From: Pseudoxanthomonas kaohsiungensis
Lineage (GTDB): Bacteria > Pseudomonadota > Gammaproteobacteria > Xanthomonadales > Xanthomonadaceae
DNA: 64,000 nucleotides
Assembly (NCBI RefSeq): GCF_010211765.1
Contig: NZ_PDWO01000008.1
Span: forward strand, 117,316-181,315
Direction of reading: 5' to 3'
Position 1 is the stretch's first letter, and each line of letters starts with the position of its first letter. The notes below the pieces were generated by a model. The model searched no databases, was not told the DNA's origin, and saw only the letters and a program-made list of their open reading frames with translations. Both the position numbers and the translations under genes were made by a program. Of the stretch, positions 17,657 to 25,620 are shown piece after piece.

Positions 17657-17812
17657 GAACGAAGCCACATCATCAATCTGCGATAGGACTTCGTCGTGCC
17701 GGGGTATGGCGCAAGTGGCACATGGATGTGCCACGGCCCCTCGTAAAGGCAGGATGCCGTCCCGAGGGGTAAGCCATACCCCGGTATGGCGAAGGCCCCA
17801 TCCGGAGCCGGC
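17657..17812 (-). repeat. 3' structured element, copy C (sense -, after rlmJ)
   Basis: Reads on the minus strand after rlmJ. A CAACAGCACAGCAACACAGC tract (about 17818-17845) precedes GGCTCCGG. The outer arms are short here, 12 bp, perfect (17699-17710 with 17773-17784). Inner stem CCCCTCG/CGAGGGG and core 17715-17734 (GTGGCA-CATCCATG-TGCCAC in sense) follow. The arm at 17773-17784 is also part of a local palindrome, so it has two possible partners. Confidence 0.8.
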
Positions 17813-17871
17813 CAGGCTGCTGTTGCTGTGTTGCTGTGCTGTTGCTCCCGCTGAATCAGCCAGCCGGAACC

Positions 17872-18732
17872 TCAGCCCTCGTCGCGCTTCAGCCACTCCA
17901 GCCGCGTGGAGGTGCCCCGTTCGCCCAGCTTGTCCCCGAGCACCGGCAGCACCGGCGCGATCGCCTCGTCCAGCTTCCACGGCGGATTGACGATGGCCAT
18001 GCCGCTGCCGTTGAGCCGCAGGGGCGAATCGTCTGGGCGCACCAGCAGTTCGGTGAGCAGCACCGATCGTGCCGGCAGCCCCTCGAGCTTGCGGAAGAAC
18101 GGCTGCAGGCTGCGCCGCTGCTTGATCGGGTACCAGACCGCGCAGGTCGCCTGCGGCCAGCGTTCCAGCGCCTCGCGCACCGCGCGGGCGACCCGCGGGT
18201 ATTCCTCGTCCTGCGCCTCGTAGGGCGGGTCGACCAGGACCAGGCCGCGGGCGATCCGGGTGCCATCCACGCGCGGCGGCAGCAGCGCATGCACCGCGTC
18301 GTAGCCATCGCGGGCATGCACGGCCACGCGCGGATCACTGGCGAACAGGGCCTTGAGCGCGGCTGCCTCCTCCGGCTGCAGCTCGCAGGCGGCCAGCCGG
18401 TCCTGCGCGCGCATGGCCTGGGCGGTGAGCAGCGGCGAGCCGGGATAGACCAGCAGCGCGTCCACCGGATTGTCCGCCGCGACCGCGCGCAGGTAACGGG
18501 CCAGCAGCGGTGGCGGATCCTGCAGGCCCAGCAGCGGCAGGATGCCGGTGGTCGCCTCGCCGGTGCGGCCGGCGGCCTCGCCCTTGAGCAGGTAGCGGCC
18601 GCGGCCGGCATGCGTGTCGAGGACGAAGAACGGCGCCTCCTTGCGCAGCAGCGCATCGAGCAGCCCCAGCAGGACGACATGCTTGAGCACGTCGGCGTGG
18701 TTGCCGGCATGGAAGGCGTGGCGGTAGTTCAT
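17872..18732 (-). CDS. rlmJ: 23S rRNA (adenine2030-N6)-methyltransferase
   Basis: A 286-residue cytosolic enzyme that methylates A2030 of 23S rRNA using SAM. The N-terminus MNYRHAFHAGNHADVLKHVVL is the characteristic RlmJ (YhiR) start, and FFVLDTHAGRGRYLL is the SAM-binding motif. LVDPPYE is the DPPY catalytic motif of N6-adenine methyltransferases. The length agrees with the E. coli protein (about 280). It is divergent from creB, with only 45 bases between the two starts. Structured element C follows the stop codon. Confidence 0.95.
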   Translation of the reverse strand: MNYRHAFHAGNHADVLKHVVLLGLLDALLRKEAPFFVLDTHAGRGRYLLKGEAAGRTGEATTGILPLLGLQDPPPLLARYLRAVAADNPVDALLVYPGSPLLTAQAMRAQDRLAACELQPEEAAALKALFASDPRVAVHARDGYDAVHALLPPRVDGTRIARGLVLVDPPYEAQDEEYPRVARAVREALERWPQATCAVWYPIKQRRSLQPFFRKLEGLPARSVLLTELLVRPDDSPLRLNGSGMAIVNPPWKLDEAIAPVLPVLGDKLGERGTSTRLEWLKRDEG

Positions 18733-18777
18733 GCGCGCAGCATAGCCGCCATGGCGGGCCCGGACTATGCTTGGCCC

Positions 18778-19467
18778 ATGCCAACGATCCTGGTCGCCGA
18801 CGACGAACCGGCCATCGCCGAGGCGCTGCTGTACGCGTTGCGCAGCGAGGGCCTGGAGGCCGAGCACTGCCTGCTGGGCGGGCAGGCGCTGGAGCGGGTG
18901 CGCGCCGGCGGGATCGACGTGCTGGTGCTGGACGTCGGCCTGCCCGACCTCAACGGCTTCGACGTCTGCCGGCAGTTGCGCGGCTTCAGCGAGGTGCCGG
19001 TGATCTTCCTGACCGCGCGCAACGACGAGATAGACCGCGTACTGGGCCTGGAGCTGGGTGGCGACGACTACGTGACCAAGCCGTTCTCGCCACGCGAACT
19101 GGTGGCGCGGGTGCGGGCGCGGCTGCGGCGCAGCGCCGTGCCGGCGGCCGGGGAAAGTTCCGGCGACGGCTGGGTGGAGCGGGGCGAGTTCGCAGTCGAT
19201 CGTGGCGGCCACCGCATCCGTTACCGCGGCCAGGCGCTGGACCTCACCCGCTACGAATTCGTGCTGCTGGAAGCGCTGCTGCAACGCCCCGGCGCGATCC
19301 TCAGCCGCGCCCAGCTGATGGACCGGGGCTGGGACAGCGACGCCGACAGCGGCGACCGCACCGTGGACACCCACGTGAAAACCCTGCGGGCCAAGCTGCG
19401 CGCCGCCGGCGCCGAGCCCGACCCGATCCGCACCCACCGCGGCCTCGGCTACGCGATCGAGGCCTGA
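18778..19467 (+). CDS. creB: CreB-type response regulator (OmpR family)
   Basis: A 229-residue two-component regulator. The receiver domain (1-120) has the DDE triad, the phospho-acceptor Asp in VLVLDVGLPD, Thr in FLTARND and Lys in YVTKPFSP. The C-terminal winged helix (140-229) has LTRYEFVLLEALLQRPGAILSRAQLMDR and the closing HRGLGYAIE. The gene sits directly before a creC-like kinase and creD, and this order defines the Cre system. TATGCT at 18766-18771 ends only 6 bases before the ATG, so a leaderless transcript is likely. CreB is expected to act on TTCAC-N6-TTCAC sites, one of which lies before creD. Confidence 0.9.
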   Translation: MPTILVADDEPAIAEALLYALRSEGLEAEHCLLGGQALERVRAGGIDVLVLDVGLPDLNGFDVCRQLRGFSEVPVIFLTARNDEIDRVLGLELGGDDYVTKPFSPRELVARVRARLRRSAVPAAGESSGDGWVERGEFAVDRGGHRIRYRGQALDLTRYEFVLLEALLQRPGAILSRAQLMDRGWDSDADSGDRTVDTHVKTLRAKLRAAGAEPDPIRTHRGLGYAIEA

Positions 19468-20904
19468 GTGCGGCTCGGCCTGCGCCTGTTCCTGGGCTTC
19501 TTCCTGATCGTTGGCCTGGCCGCGTTCTTCGTGATGCGGGTGTTCGTCGACGAGGTCAAGCCGGGCGTGCGCCAGGCGATGGAATCGACCCTGGTGGACA
19601 CCGCCAACGTGCTGGCGGCGATGGCCGCCGACGACCTCAAGGCCGGCCGCATCGCCGAGGGCCGTTTCGCCGGCGACCTGGCCCGGGTCCGCGACCGCGA
19701 CCCGGAGGCGACGATCTGGCGGTTCCCCAAGCGCAGCATCGACTACCGGGTCACGGTGACCGATGCGCGCGGGATCGTGGTGTTCGATTCGGAAGGCCGC
19801 GACCTGGGGCGCGACAACTCGCGCTGGAATGATGTCTACAGGACCCTGCGTGGCGAGTACGGCGCCCGTTCCAGCCCGGAGTCGCCGGGCAGCGAGCGCA
19901 CGGTGATGCACGTGGCCGCGCCGGTCTTCGATCCCGAGGCGCCGGGGACGCTGATCGGGGTGCTGACCGTGGCCAAGCCCAACCGCACGCTCGAGCCGTT
20001 CATCGAGGCGAGCCAGCGCAGCATCCTGGGCAAGGGCGCGTGGCTGATCGGCCTGTCGGCGCTGGTCGGGCTGCTGATGACGTGGTGGCTGGCGCGCCGG
20101 ATCGGCCGGCTCAACCGCTATGCGCAGGCGGTGGCGGCCGGGCAGCCGGTGGCACCGCCGCCGCGGCGGCGCGACGAGATCGGCGACCTGGCCCGCGCGC
20201 TGGAGGACATGCGCCGCAAGCTGGAAGGCAAGGCCTACGTGGAGCAGTACGTGCAGTCGCTGACCCACGAGATGAAGAGCCCGCTGGCGGCGATCCGCGG
20301 CGCGGCCGAACTGCTGCAGGAACCGCTGCCCGAGGCCGAACGGCGGCGCTTCGCCGCCAACATCCAGGCCCAGCAGCAGCGCCTGACCGAAACCATCGAC
20401 AAGCTCCTGGCACTGGCCGAGGTCGAGCAGCACGGCTGGTTGCAACGGCGCGAAGCGCTGGACCTGTCGGCACTGCTGCGGCAGCTGGCGGCCTCGGTCG
20501 AACCGCAGCTGGCCGCGGCCCGGCTGCAGCTGCGCGTCGAGGGCGCCGACTCGCCGCTGGTGGTGCGGGGCGATCCGTTCCTCGTGCGCCAGGCGCTGGC
20601 CAACCTGGTCGACAACGCGATCGCGTTCTCGCCGGCCGGCGGTTCGATCCTGCTCGGCATCTCCGTGGCCGAGGGGCGGGTGCGGGCCACCGTGCGCGAC
20701 GCCGGCCCGGGCGTGCCCGACTACGCGCTGGGGCGCGTTTTCGAGAGGTTCTACTCCCTGGCCCGTCCGGACGGTGGCGGCCGCAGTTCCGGCCTCGGCC
20801 TGCCCTTCGTCCGCGAAGTGGCGCGCCTGCACGGCGGCGAAGCCTGGCTGGGCAACCGCGATGGCGGCGGCGCCGAGGCCGGGCTGAGCCTGCCACTGGC
20901 CTAG
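19468..20904 (+). CDS. creC: CreC-type sensor histidine kinase
   Basis: A 478-residue inner-membrane kinase that starts at a GTG immediately after the creB stop. It has two membrane helices (LGLRLFLGFFLIVGLAAFFVM at the N-terminus and WLIGLSALVGLLMTWWLA near residue 195), with a periplasmic sensor of about 155 residues between them. A HAMP region (RRRDEIGDLARALEDM) follows, then the H-box LTHEMKSPLAAIRG, the N-box NLVDNAIAF and GRSSGLGLPFVREVARLHGG. The sensor region contains VTVTDARGIVVFDSEGRDLG, characteristic of CreC. The partner is CreB. Confidence 0.9.
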   Translation: MRLGLRLFLGFFLIVGLAAFFVMRVFVDEVKPGVRQAMESTLVDTANVLAAMAADDLKAGRIAEGRFAGDLARVRDRDPEATIWRFPKRSIDYRVTVTDARGIVVFDSEGRDLGRDNSRWNDVYRTLRGEYGARSSPESPGSERTVMHVAAPVFDPEAPGTLIGVLTVAKPNRTLEPFIEASQRSILGKGAWLIGLSALVGLLMTWWLARRIGRLNRYAQAVAAGQPVAPPPRRRDEIGDLARALEDMRRKLEGKAYVEQYVQSLTHEMKSPLAAIRGAAELLQEPLPEAERRRFAANIQAQQQRLTETIDKLLALAEVEQHGWLQRREALDLSALLRQLAASVEPQLAAARLQLRVEGADSPLVVRGDPFLVRQALANLVDNAIAFSPAGGSILLGISVAEGRVRATVRDAGPGVPDYALGRVFERFYSLARPDGGGRSSGLGLPFVREVARLHGGEAWLGNRDGGGAEAGLSLPLA

Positions 20905-20936
20905 CCGGCGCGCCGCACGCACCTCACGCCGTCCAC

Positions 20937-20952
20937 TTCACGCCCGCTTCAA
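20937..20952 (+). promoter_or_regulatory. Candidate CreB tag upstream of creD
   Basis: TTCAC-GCCCGC-TTCAA matches 9 of the 10 fixed bases of the cre/blr-tag TTCAC-N6-TTCAC bound by CreB-type regulators. It lies between the creC stop and the creD start (21020), where the E. coli and Aeromonas sites are also found. A further half-like CTCAC precedes it. This is a motif match only. Confidence 0.65.
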
Positions 20953-21019
20953 ACACCGGCCATGCCCGCCCCACGCGGCCGCCGCACGCTGCGCGCGGTC
21001 ATCCATCCGGGGCGAACCC

Positions 21020-22417
21020 ATGAAATCGTTGCGACTGCTGTTGCGCTTCCTCACCGTCGGCGGCCTGGTACTGGTGCTGCTGGTGCCGCTGAGCATGATC
21101 CGCGGCCTGATCCAGGAACGTACCCATTACCGCGGCGAGGCGATCGAGCGCGTCTCGCAGAGCATGGCCGGGCCCCAGCAGCTGGTCGGGCCGTTGCGCG
21201 TGGTGCCGTGGAAGGAAGTCCGGCGGGTCAACGCCGCGGCGCAGGACGGGCGGATCGAAGTGCGCGCCGAAACGGTGGAAGGCTACCTGCTGCAGGCCCC
21301 GGAGCTGTTCCAGGCGCGCGGCACGATCGCCCCGGACGTGCGCCGCGTCCGTCTGTACGACGTGCGCGTGTTCCAGTGGCAGGCGGAAGTGACGGCGCGC
21401 TTCGAGGCGATGCCGGTGCCCGCGGTGGAGGGCCGCGAATACGGCGAGCCTTACCTGGTGGTGGGCCTGGCCGACGTGCGCGGACTGGTCGGGACTTCGC
21501 GGTTGCGGGTGGACGGCAAGGAGCTGGAACTGCTGCCCGGAACCGCCTCGCTATCCGGGCGGATGGACGGTGTCCACGCGCCGCTGCCCGCACCGGGATG
21601 GAACGCGGTCGCGACCGGCGTGGACGGCGGCGACGCCGTGGCATCCGCGCGCAGGCTGCCCGCCAGCGAGGTGCAGCTGGAGATGGCCATCGCCGGCACC
21701 CAGTCGCTGGGCATCGTGCCGGTGGCCGACAGCAATCGCATCGAGCTCCAGTCCGGCTGGCCGCACCCGCAGTTCAGCGGACGCTTCCTGCCCAACCAGC
21801 GCAGCATCGGCGACGACGGTTTCCGGGCCTCCTGGAACATTTCCTCGCTGGCCAGCGCGGCGCAGTCGCAGGTGCTCGACCCGTCGATCAAACGGTTGAC
21901 CCCGCGCGCCGGCGAGGTGGAGCAGGGCACGAGCGTGGACAACGTGACGGTGGCGCTGGTCGATCCGGTCGACGTCTACACGCAGGTCGACCGCGCGAGC
22001 AAGTACGGGATCCTGTTCGTGCTGCTGACCTTCGTCGGCTTCGCCCTGTTCGAGCTGGTCAAGCAGCTGCGCATCCATCCGCTGCAGTACCTGCTGGTGG
22101 GCCTGGCGCTGGCGATCTTCTTCCTGCTGCTGCTGGGCCTGTCCGAGCACATGGCGTTCTGGCAGGCCTACGTGCTGGCGGCGGCGGCCTGCATCGGGCT
22201 GCAGTTCGTCTACCTGTCGGGCGTGTTGCGCGGCTGGTGGCGGGCCGGCGCGTTCGCGACGATGCTCACGGCCCTGTATGGCGCGCTTTACAGCCTGCTG
22301 GTGTCGGAGGACAACGCGCTGCTGATGGGCTCGCTGCTGCTGTTCGGCATCCTGGCCGTGGTCATGCTGGTCACCCGCAGGATCGACTGGTACGAGCGGT
22401 CGGCCACCCTGGGCTGA
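21020..22417 (+). CDS. creD: Inner-membrane protein CreD
   Basis: A 465-residue membrane protein that is the main output of the CreBC system, linked to envelope stress and beta-lactam responses. An N-terminal helix (LLLRFLTVGGLVLVLLVPLSMI) is followed by a periplasmic domain of about 300 residues. Four to five C-terminal helices follow, beginning with YGILFVLLTFVGFALFELVKQLRIHPLQYLLVGLALAIFFLLLLGLSEH, the most conserved CreD stretch. The ATG at 21020 is preceded by a candidate CreB tag at 20937. A hairpin shared with the converging gene follows the stop. Confidence 0.93.
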   Translation: MKSLRLLLRFLTVGGLVLVLLVPLSMIRGLIQERTHYRGEAIERVSQSMAGPQQLVGPLRVVPWKEVRRVNAAAQDGRIEVRAETVEGYLLQAPELFQARGTIAPDVRRVRLYDVRVFQWQAEVTARFEAMPVPAVEGREYGEPYLVVGLADVRGLVGTSRLRVDGKELELLPGTASLSGRMDGVHAPLPAPGWNAVATGVDGGDAVASARRLPASEVQLEMAIAGTQSLGIVPVADSNRIELQSGWPHPQFSGRFLPNQRSIGDDGFRASWNISSLASAAQSQVLDPSIKRLTPRAGEVEQGTSVDNVTVALVDPVDVYTQVDRASKYGILFVLLTFVGFALFELVKQLRIHPLQYLLVGLALAIFFLLLLGLSEHMAFWQAYVLAAAACIGLQFVYLSGVLRGWWRAGAFATMLTALYGALYSLLVSEDNALLMGSLLLFGILAVVMLVTRRIDWYERSATLG

Positions 22418-22435
22418 GGGGCGCGCAGGCAGGCG

Positions 22436-22459
22436 AAGGGCGCCGTCCGCGGCGCCCTT
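22436..22459. terminator. Bidirectional hairpin between creD and REC-Hpt gene
   Basis: AAGGGCGCCG and its complement (22436-22445 with 22450-22459) enclose loop TCCG between two convergent stop codons. The ends AAGGG/CCCTT give a short A/T bias on both sides, but there is no long T-run. Confidence 0.65.
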
Positions 22460-22467
22460 GGCGCGTC

Positions 22468-23157
22468 TCAGCGCAGCAGGTCGCGGGCGGCGTGGTCGAA
22501 GCGGTCCAGCGCCGTCATCGACTCCGGGGTGCGGCGCAGCAGCTCCACCGCCGCCCCGAGACGGCGCGCACCGACCAGGCCGCAGCCGGCCTGGAGCCGG
22601 TGCAGGCGCGAGCGCAGCGCGCCGGCGTCGCCGCGGCGGGCGCTGCTCAGGACCTCGTCGCGGGCGCCCGGCAGCTCCTCGAGGAACAGGCGGCGCAGGG
22701 CCTGGACGTTGGCCGGGTCGTGGTTGAGCGCCATCGCGGCGGCGGCGTTGTCCCAGTCGGGCAGGTCGCCGGCGTCGGCCAGGGCGCTGCGCACCGCGCC
22801 CGCCAGTTCGGCCGTGGCCAGTGGCTTGACCAGCACGTCGCGGAAGCCGGCCTGGAGGGCGGCCACGCGAACCGCGGGGTCGGCATCGGCGGTGTGGGCC
22901 AGGGCGGGAGGTGGCTGCGGCCAGCGCGCCCGCAGCCGCTGGAGCAGGTCCGGGCCGGAGCCGTCGGGCAGGTTCAGGTCGACCAGCCAGAGATCGTGGC
23001 GGACGGTCTCGGCCCGCGCCAGCGCGCAGGCCTGGGTGGTGACCGCGTCGACCGCCGCCGGCAGCGCCTCGAGCACGGCGCGGAAATAGGCCTGGCTGAT
23101 GGTGTCGTCCTCGACCAGCAGGACGCGGGGAAGGGAAGGGGGCTTCCGGGTTTCCAT
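22468..23157 (-). CDS. Response regulator with C-terminal Hpt domain
   Basis: A 229-residue cytosolic protein. The receiver domain (about 10-130) has LLVEDDTISQAYF, phospho-acceptor LWLVDLNLPDGSGPDLL, LAHTADAD and DVLVKPLA. The C-terminal part (about 140-229) looks like a histidine phosphotransfer domain: LFLEELPGARDEVLSSARRGDAGALRSRLHRLQAGCGLVGARRLG, where the HRLQAGCGLVGA turn matches the Hpt H-x-L-x-G pattern. No DNA-binding or kinase domain is present. It probably relays phosphate within a hybrid phosphorelay (BvgS/EvgS-like), but no sensor kinase partner is adjacent. Confidence 0.82.
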   Translation of the reverse strand: METRKPPSLPRVLLVEDDTISQAYFRAVLEALPAAVDAVTTQACALARAETVRHDLWLVDLNLPDGSGPDLLQRLRARWPQPPPALAHTADADPAVRVAALQAGFRDVLVKPLATAELAGAVRSALADAGDLPDWDNAAAAMALNHDPANVQALRRLFLEELPGARDEVLSSARRGDAGALRSRLHRLQAGCGLVGARRLGAAVELLRRTPESMTALDRFDHAARDLLR

Positions 23158-23308
23158 GCGGCTGACTCCATGTCGGCTGCGGCCATAGTAGCGCTATCAC
23201 CGGGTCGGGCAACGGCCACAGGTCATGCCCGCGGCCGGCGCCCGCGGATGGGCCGGAGGCGGCCGATCTGGGACAATGGCCGGCCTTTTTGCCCGCAGCC
23301 TGCGCCAC

Positions 23309-24622
23309 GTGGCCCGACTCGACCGCACTCCGTTCCAGCTCCAGATCCTCGACCTCAGCCACGACGGCCGTGGCGTCGCGCGCCGCGACGATGGCAAGGC
23401 CGTGTTCGTCGCCGGCGCGCTGCCTGGCGAGACCGCCGTGGTCGAGCAGACCGCGCGCAGCCGCCATTTCGACGAGGCGCGCACGCTCGAAGTGCTGGAC
23501 GCCTCGCCCGATCGCGTGCAGCCGCGCTGCCCGCACTTCGGCACCTGCGGCGGCTGCGTGCTGCAGCACCTGGCTGAAGACAAGCAGATCGTCGCCAAGC
23601 AGCGGGTACTGCTCGACAACCTGGAGCGGATCGGCAAGGTCGCGCCGGGCACGGTGCTGCCGCCGCTGACCGCCGACAGCTGGGGCTACCGGCGCAAGGG
23701 CCGCTTCTCGGTGCGGCGGGTCAACAAGAAGGACAAGACCCTGGTCGGCTTCCGCGAGCAGGATCCGCGCTTCGTCGCCGAGCTGCGCGAGTGCCATACG
23801 GTCATTCCGGAGATCGGGATGAAGATCCAGGCGCTGGCCGCACTGGTGGATGGCCTGCAGGCGCGCGAGCAGATCCCGCAGATCGAGTTCATCGCCGGCG
23901 ACGCGGCGATCGCGCTGACCGTGCGCCACCTGGTGCCGCTGGGCGAGGCCGACCGCGCCGCGCTGGCCGCCTTCGGCCGCGAACACGGTTTCGCGATCTT
24001 CCTGCAGCCCAAGGGCCCGGACAGCGTGCAGCCGCTGGAGGGCGAGGCGCCTGCGCTGTCGTTCCGGCTGCCGCAGTGGGACGTGGAGCTGGCGTTCGAG
24101 CCGCTGGACTTCATCCAGGTCAATGCGCGGCTCAACGACGGCATGATCGCGCGCACGCTGGAGATGCTCGACCTGCAGCCCGGACACCGCGTGCTGGACC
24201 TGTTCTGCGGGCTGGGCAACTTCACCCTGCCGCTGGCGCGCCGGGTGCGCGAGGTGGTCGGCGTGGAAGGCGATGCCGGCCTGGTCGCGCGCGCCCGTGC
24301 CAATGCGCAGCGCAACGGCCTGCACAACGCGCAGTTCTTCGCCGCCGACCTGACCCAGGACCAGCGCGGCACGCCGTGGATGCGCCAGGGCTTCGACCGC
24401 CTGCTGCTGGATCCGCCGCGCTCGGGCGCCGACGCGGTGCTCAAGCAGCTGCCGCTGAAGGACATCCGGCGCATCGTCTACGTCAGCTGCCACCCCGGCT
24501 CGCTGGCGCGGGACGCCGGCTTCCTGGTCAACGAGCGCGGCTACCGGCTGGTGTCGGCGGGGGTGATGGACATGTTCCCGCATACCGCGCACGTGGAGAG
24601 CATCGCGCTGTTCGAGCGCTGA
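23309..24622 (+). CDS. rlmD: 23S rRNA (uracil1939-C5)-methyltransferase
   Basis: A 437-residue SAM- and FeS-dependent enzyme that makes m5U1939 in 23S rRNA. It has an N-terminal TRAM domain (RTPFQLQILDLSHDGRGVAR), the four-Cys iron-sulfur region with CPHFGTCGGCVLQHL, and the methyltransferase domain VLDLFCGLGNFTLPLA. LLLDPPRSGA is also present, and VSCHPGSLARD carries the catalytic Cys. I prefer the GTG at 23309 to the in-frame ATG at 23276, because family proteins begin a few residues before RTPFQ and a GACAAT -10-like box at 23272-23277 overlaps that ATG. Element E follows the stop. Confidence 0.93.
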   Translation: MARLDRTPFQLQILDLSHDGRGVARRDDGKAVFVAGALPGETAVVEQTARSRHFDEARTLEVLDASPDRVQPRCPHFGTCGGCVLQHLAEDKQIVAKQRVLLDNLERIGKVAPGTVLPPLTADSWGYRRKGRFSVRRVNKKDKTLVGFREQDPRFVAELRECHTVIPEIGMKIQALAALVDGLQAREQIPQIEFIAGDAAIALTVRHLVPLGEADRAALAAFGREHGFAIFLQPKGPDSVQPLEGEAPALSFRLPQWDVELAFEPLDFIQVNARLNDGMIARTLEMLDLQPGHRVLDLFCGLGNFTLPLARRVREVVGVEGDAGLVARARANAQRNGLHNAQFFAADLTQDQRGTPWMRQGFDRLLLDPPRSGADAVLKQLPLKDIRRIVYVSCHPGSLARDAGFLVNERGYRLVSAGVMDMFPHTAHVESIALFER

Positions 24623-24690
24623 GCGGCGCGGCCTGGGCCAAGCCGACGCGGAGCTCGAGCGAAGCGGAAGCGGAGATGGAAGCACGGTTG

Positions 24691-24853
24691 GCGTCGGCTT
24701 CGGGGGGAGCCGCGGCAGTGCGGGTGCCGGGCGCATCGCCCGATGCTGCCGTCCGTGGCTGCAACGGGCGAACGCAGGCCATCCATGGCCTGCTTGCGCC
24801 CGACACCCGCACTGCCGCGTCTTCAGGTGCGTTGGGGTGGTGGCTTCGTTCGT
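24691..24853 (+). repeat. 3' structured element, copy E (sense +, after rlmD)
   Basis: A GAAGCGGAAGCGG tract precedes GCGTCGGCTTCGG (24691). The outer arms 24711-24735 and 24795-24819 pair over 25 bases with one mismatch. An inner stem TCGCCCG/CGGGCGA and the core hairpin 24774-24793 (flanks GCAGGC and GCCTGC around CATCCATG) lie inside. The tail GTGGCTTCGTTCG ends at 24852. It is the only copy without an opposing partner: the converging gene has a plain T-tailed terminator instead. Confidence 0.8.
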
Positions 24854-24997
24854 TGTGCTGCGAGGGGCGTTGGCTGCCTTCGTGCGGAGCGTCGATGCGC
24901 CGTCCCCTGCAGCGATGGTCACGTCGGGGTCTTCCGGACAACCGTCCCGACAATGACCGGATGGTGTTGTTGTCGCCGGCCAGATCGTGTCGCTGTT

Positions 24998-25025
24998 GTA
25001 GGAGCCCATCCTCATGGGCGACCCC
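24998..25025 (+). repeat. Single GTAGGAGC REP unit
   Basis: GTAGGAGCCCATCCTCATGG then GCGACCCC; the stem is GCCCAT/ATGGGC. The 18 bases before it (ending CGTGTCGCTGTT) and about 40 bases after it are similar to the repeats at 56.8 kb, so it is part of a larger repeated segment. Otherwise I see no gene between 24854 and 25145. Confidence 0.75.
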
Positions 25026-25145
25026 GCGCCTCCGAACGCCACCCGCCACCCTGTTCCGGCGGCGGGAGCAGCGGGCCAGGCCCCCCCCACCGGAGCCGGT
25101 GCCTTTGCGCCTGGCCGTGGGCTCGGGCAAGCGAGCGCCAAGAAA

Positions 25146-25171
25146 AACGCCACGGTCTGCACCGTGGCGTT
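25146..25171 (-). terminator. Terminator of the porin/PstS-like operon
   Basis: On the minus strand, AACGCCACGGT and its exact complement (11 bp) enclose GCAG and run into TTTTTCTT. It starts 30 bases after the PstS-like stop and is a textbook intrinsic terminator. Confidence 0.9.
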
Positions 25172-25200
25172 CGCCGTGACGCGGGGAGAGAAGCGCGTCG

Positions 25201-25608
25201 TCAGAACTTGAACAGCACCTTGACCGTGCCGTCCACCGCGCCGTCGTCGATGTAGCCGATCGCGCCCGGAGTCGAGGCGACCTTCGCCTTCACCGCCGCG
25301 TCGCCGGACAGCTCCTCCGGTGCCTTGGCCTTGCCGGTGAAGATCAGCTTCGACCAGTAGCCGGCCAGGTCGGCGCCGGAGCGGCCCAGCACGCCCGACT
25401 CGAACGCCGACTTGGTGGCGCCGGCCTTCTGGTACACGACCACGGCCGGCTTGCCGCCGACGGTGGCTTCGCGGCCCAGGAACACGCGCTTGACCGCCTC
25501 GGCATCCAGCGCGCCGGCCGGCGAATCGGCGCCGACCACCACCGAGCCGGCCAGGCAGGGGAAGCTCAGCGCGCACAGCGCCAGGCCCATGAAGAACTTG
25601 CGATTCAT
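25201..25608 (-). CDS. Short PstS-like periplasmic protein
   Basis: A 135-residue exported protein with signal peptide MNRKFFMGLALCALSFPCLAG. The mature part resembles one lobe of phosphate ABC-transporter binding proteins (PstS-like): the start VVVGADSPAGALDAEAVKRVFLGRE, then YWSKLIFTGKAKAPEELSGD and VASTPGAIGYID. Full PstS proteins have more than 300 residues, so this is a half-size version without a permease nearby. It lies 12 bases downstream of a porin gene and shares its terminator. A joint role in anion (perhaps phosphate) acquisition is an inference. Confidence 0.8.
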   Translation of the reverse strand: MNRKFFMGLALCALSFPCLAGSVVVGADSPAGALDAEAVKRVFLGREATVGGKPAVVVYQKAGATKSAFESGVLGRSGADLAGYWSKLIFTGKAKAPEELSGDAAVKAKVASTPGAIGYIDDGAVDGTVKVLFKF

Positions 25609-25620
25609 GTCCGCTCCGGG

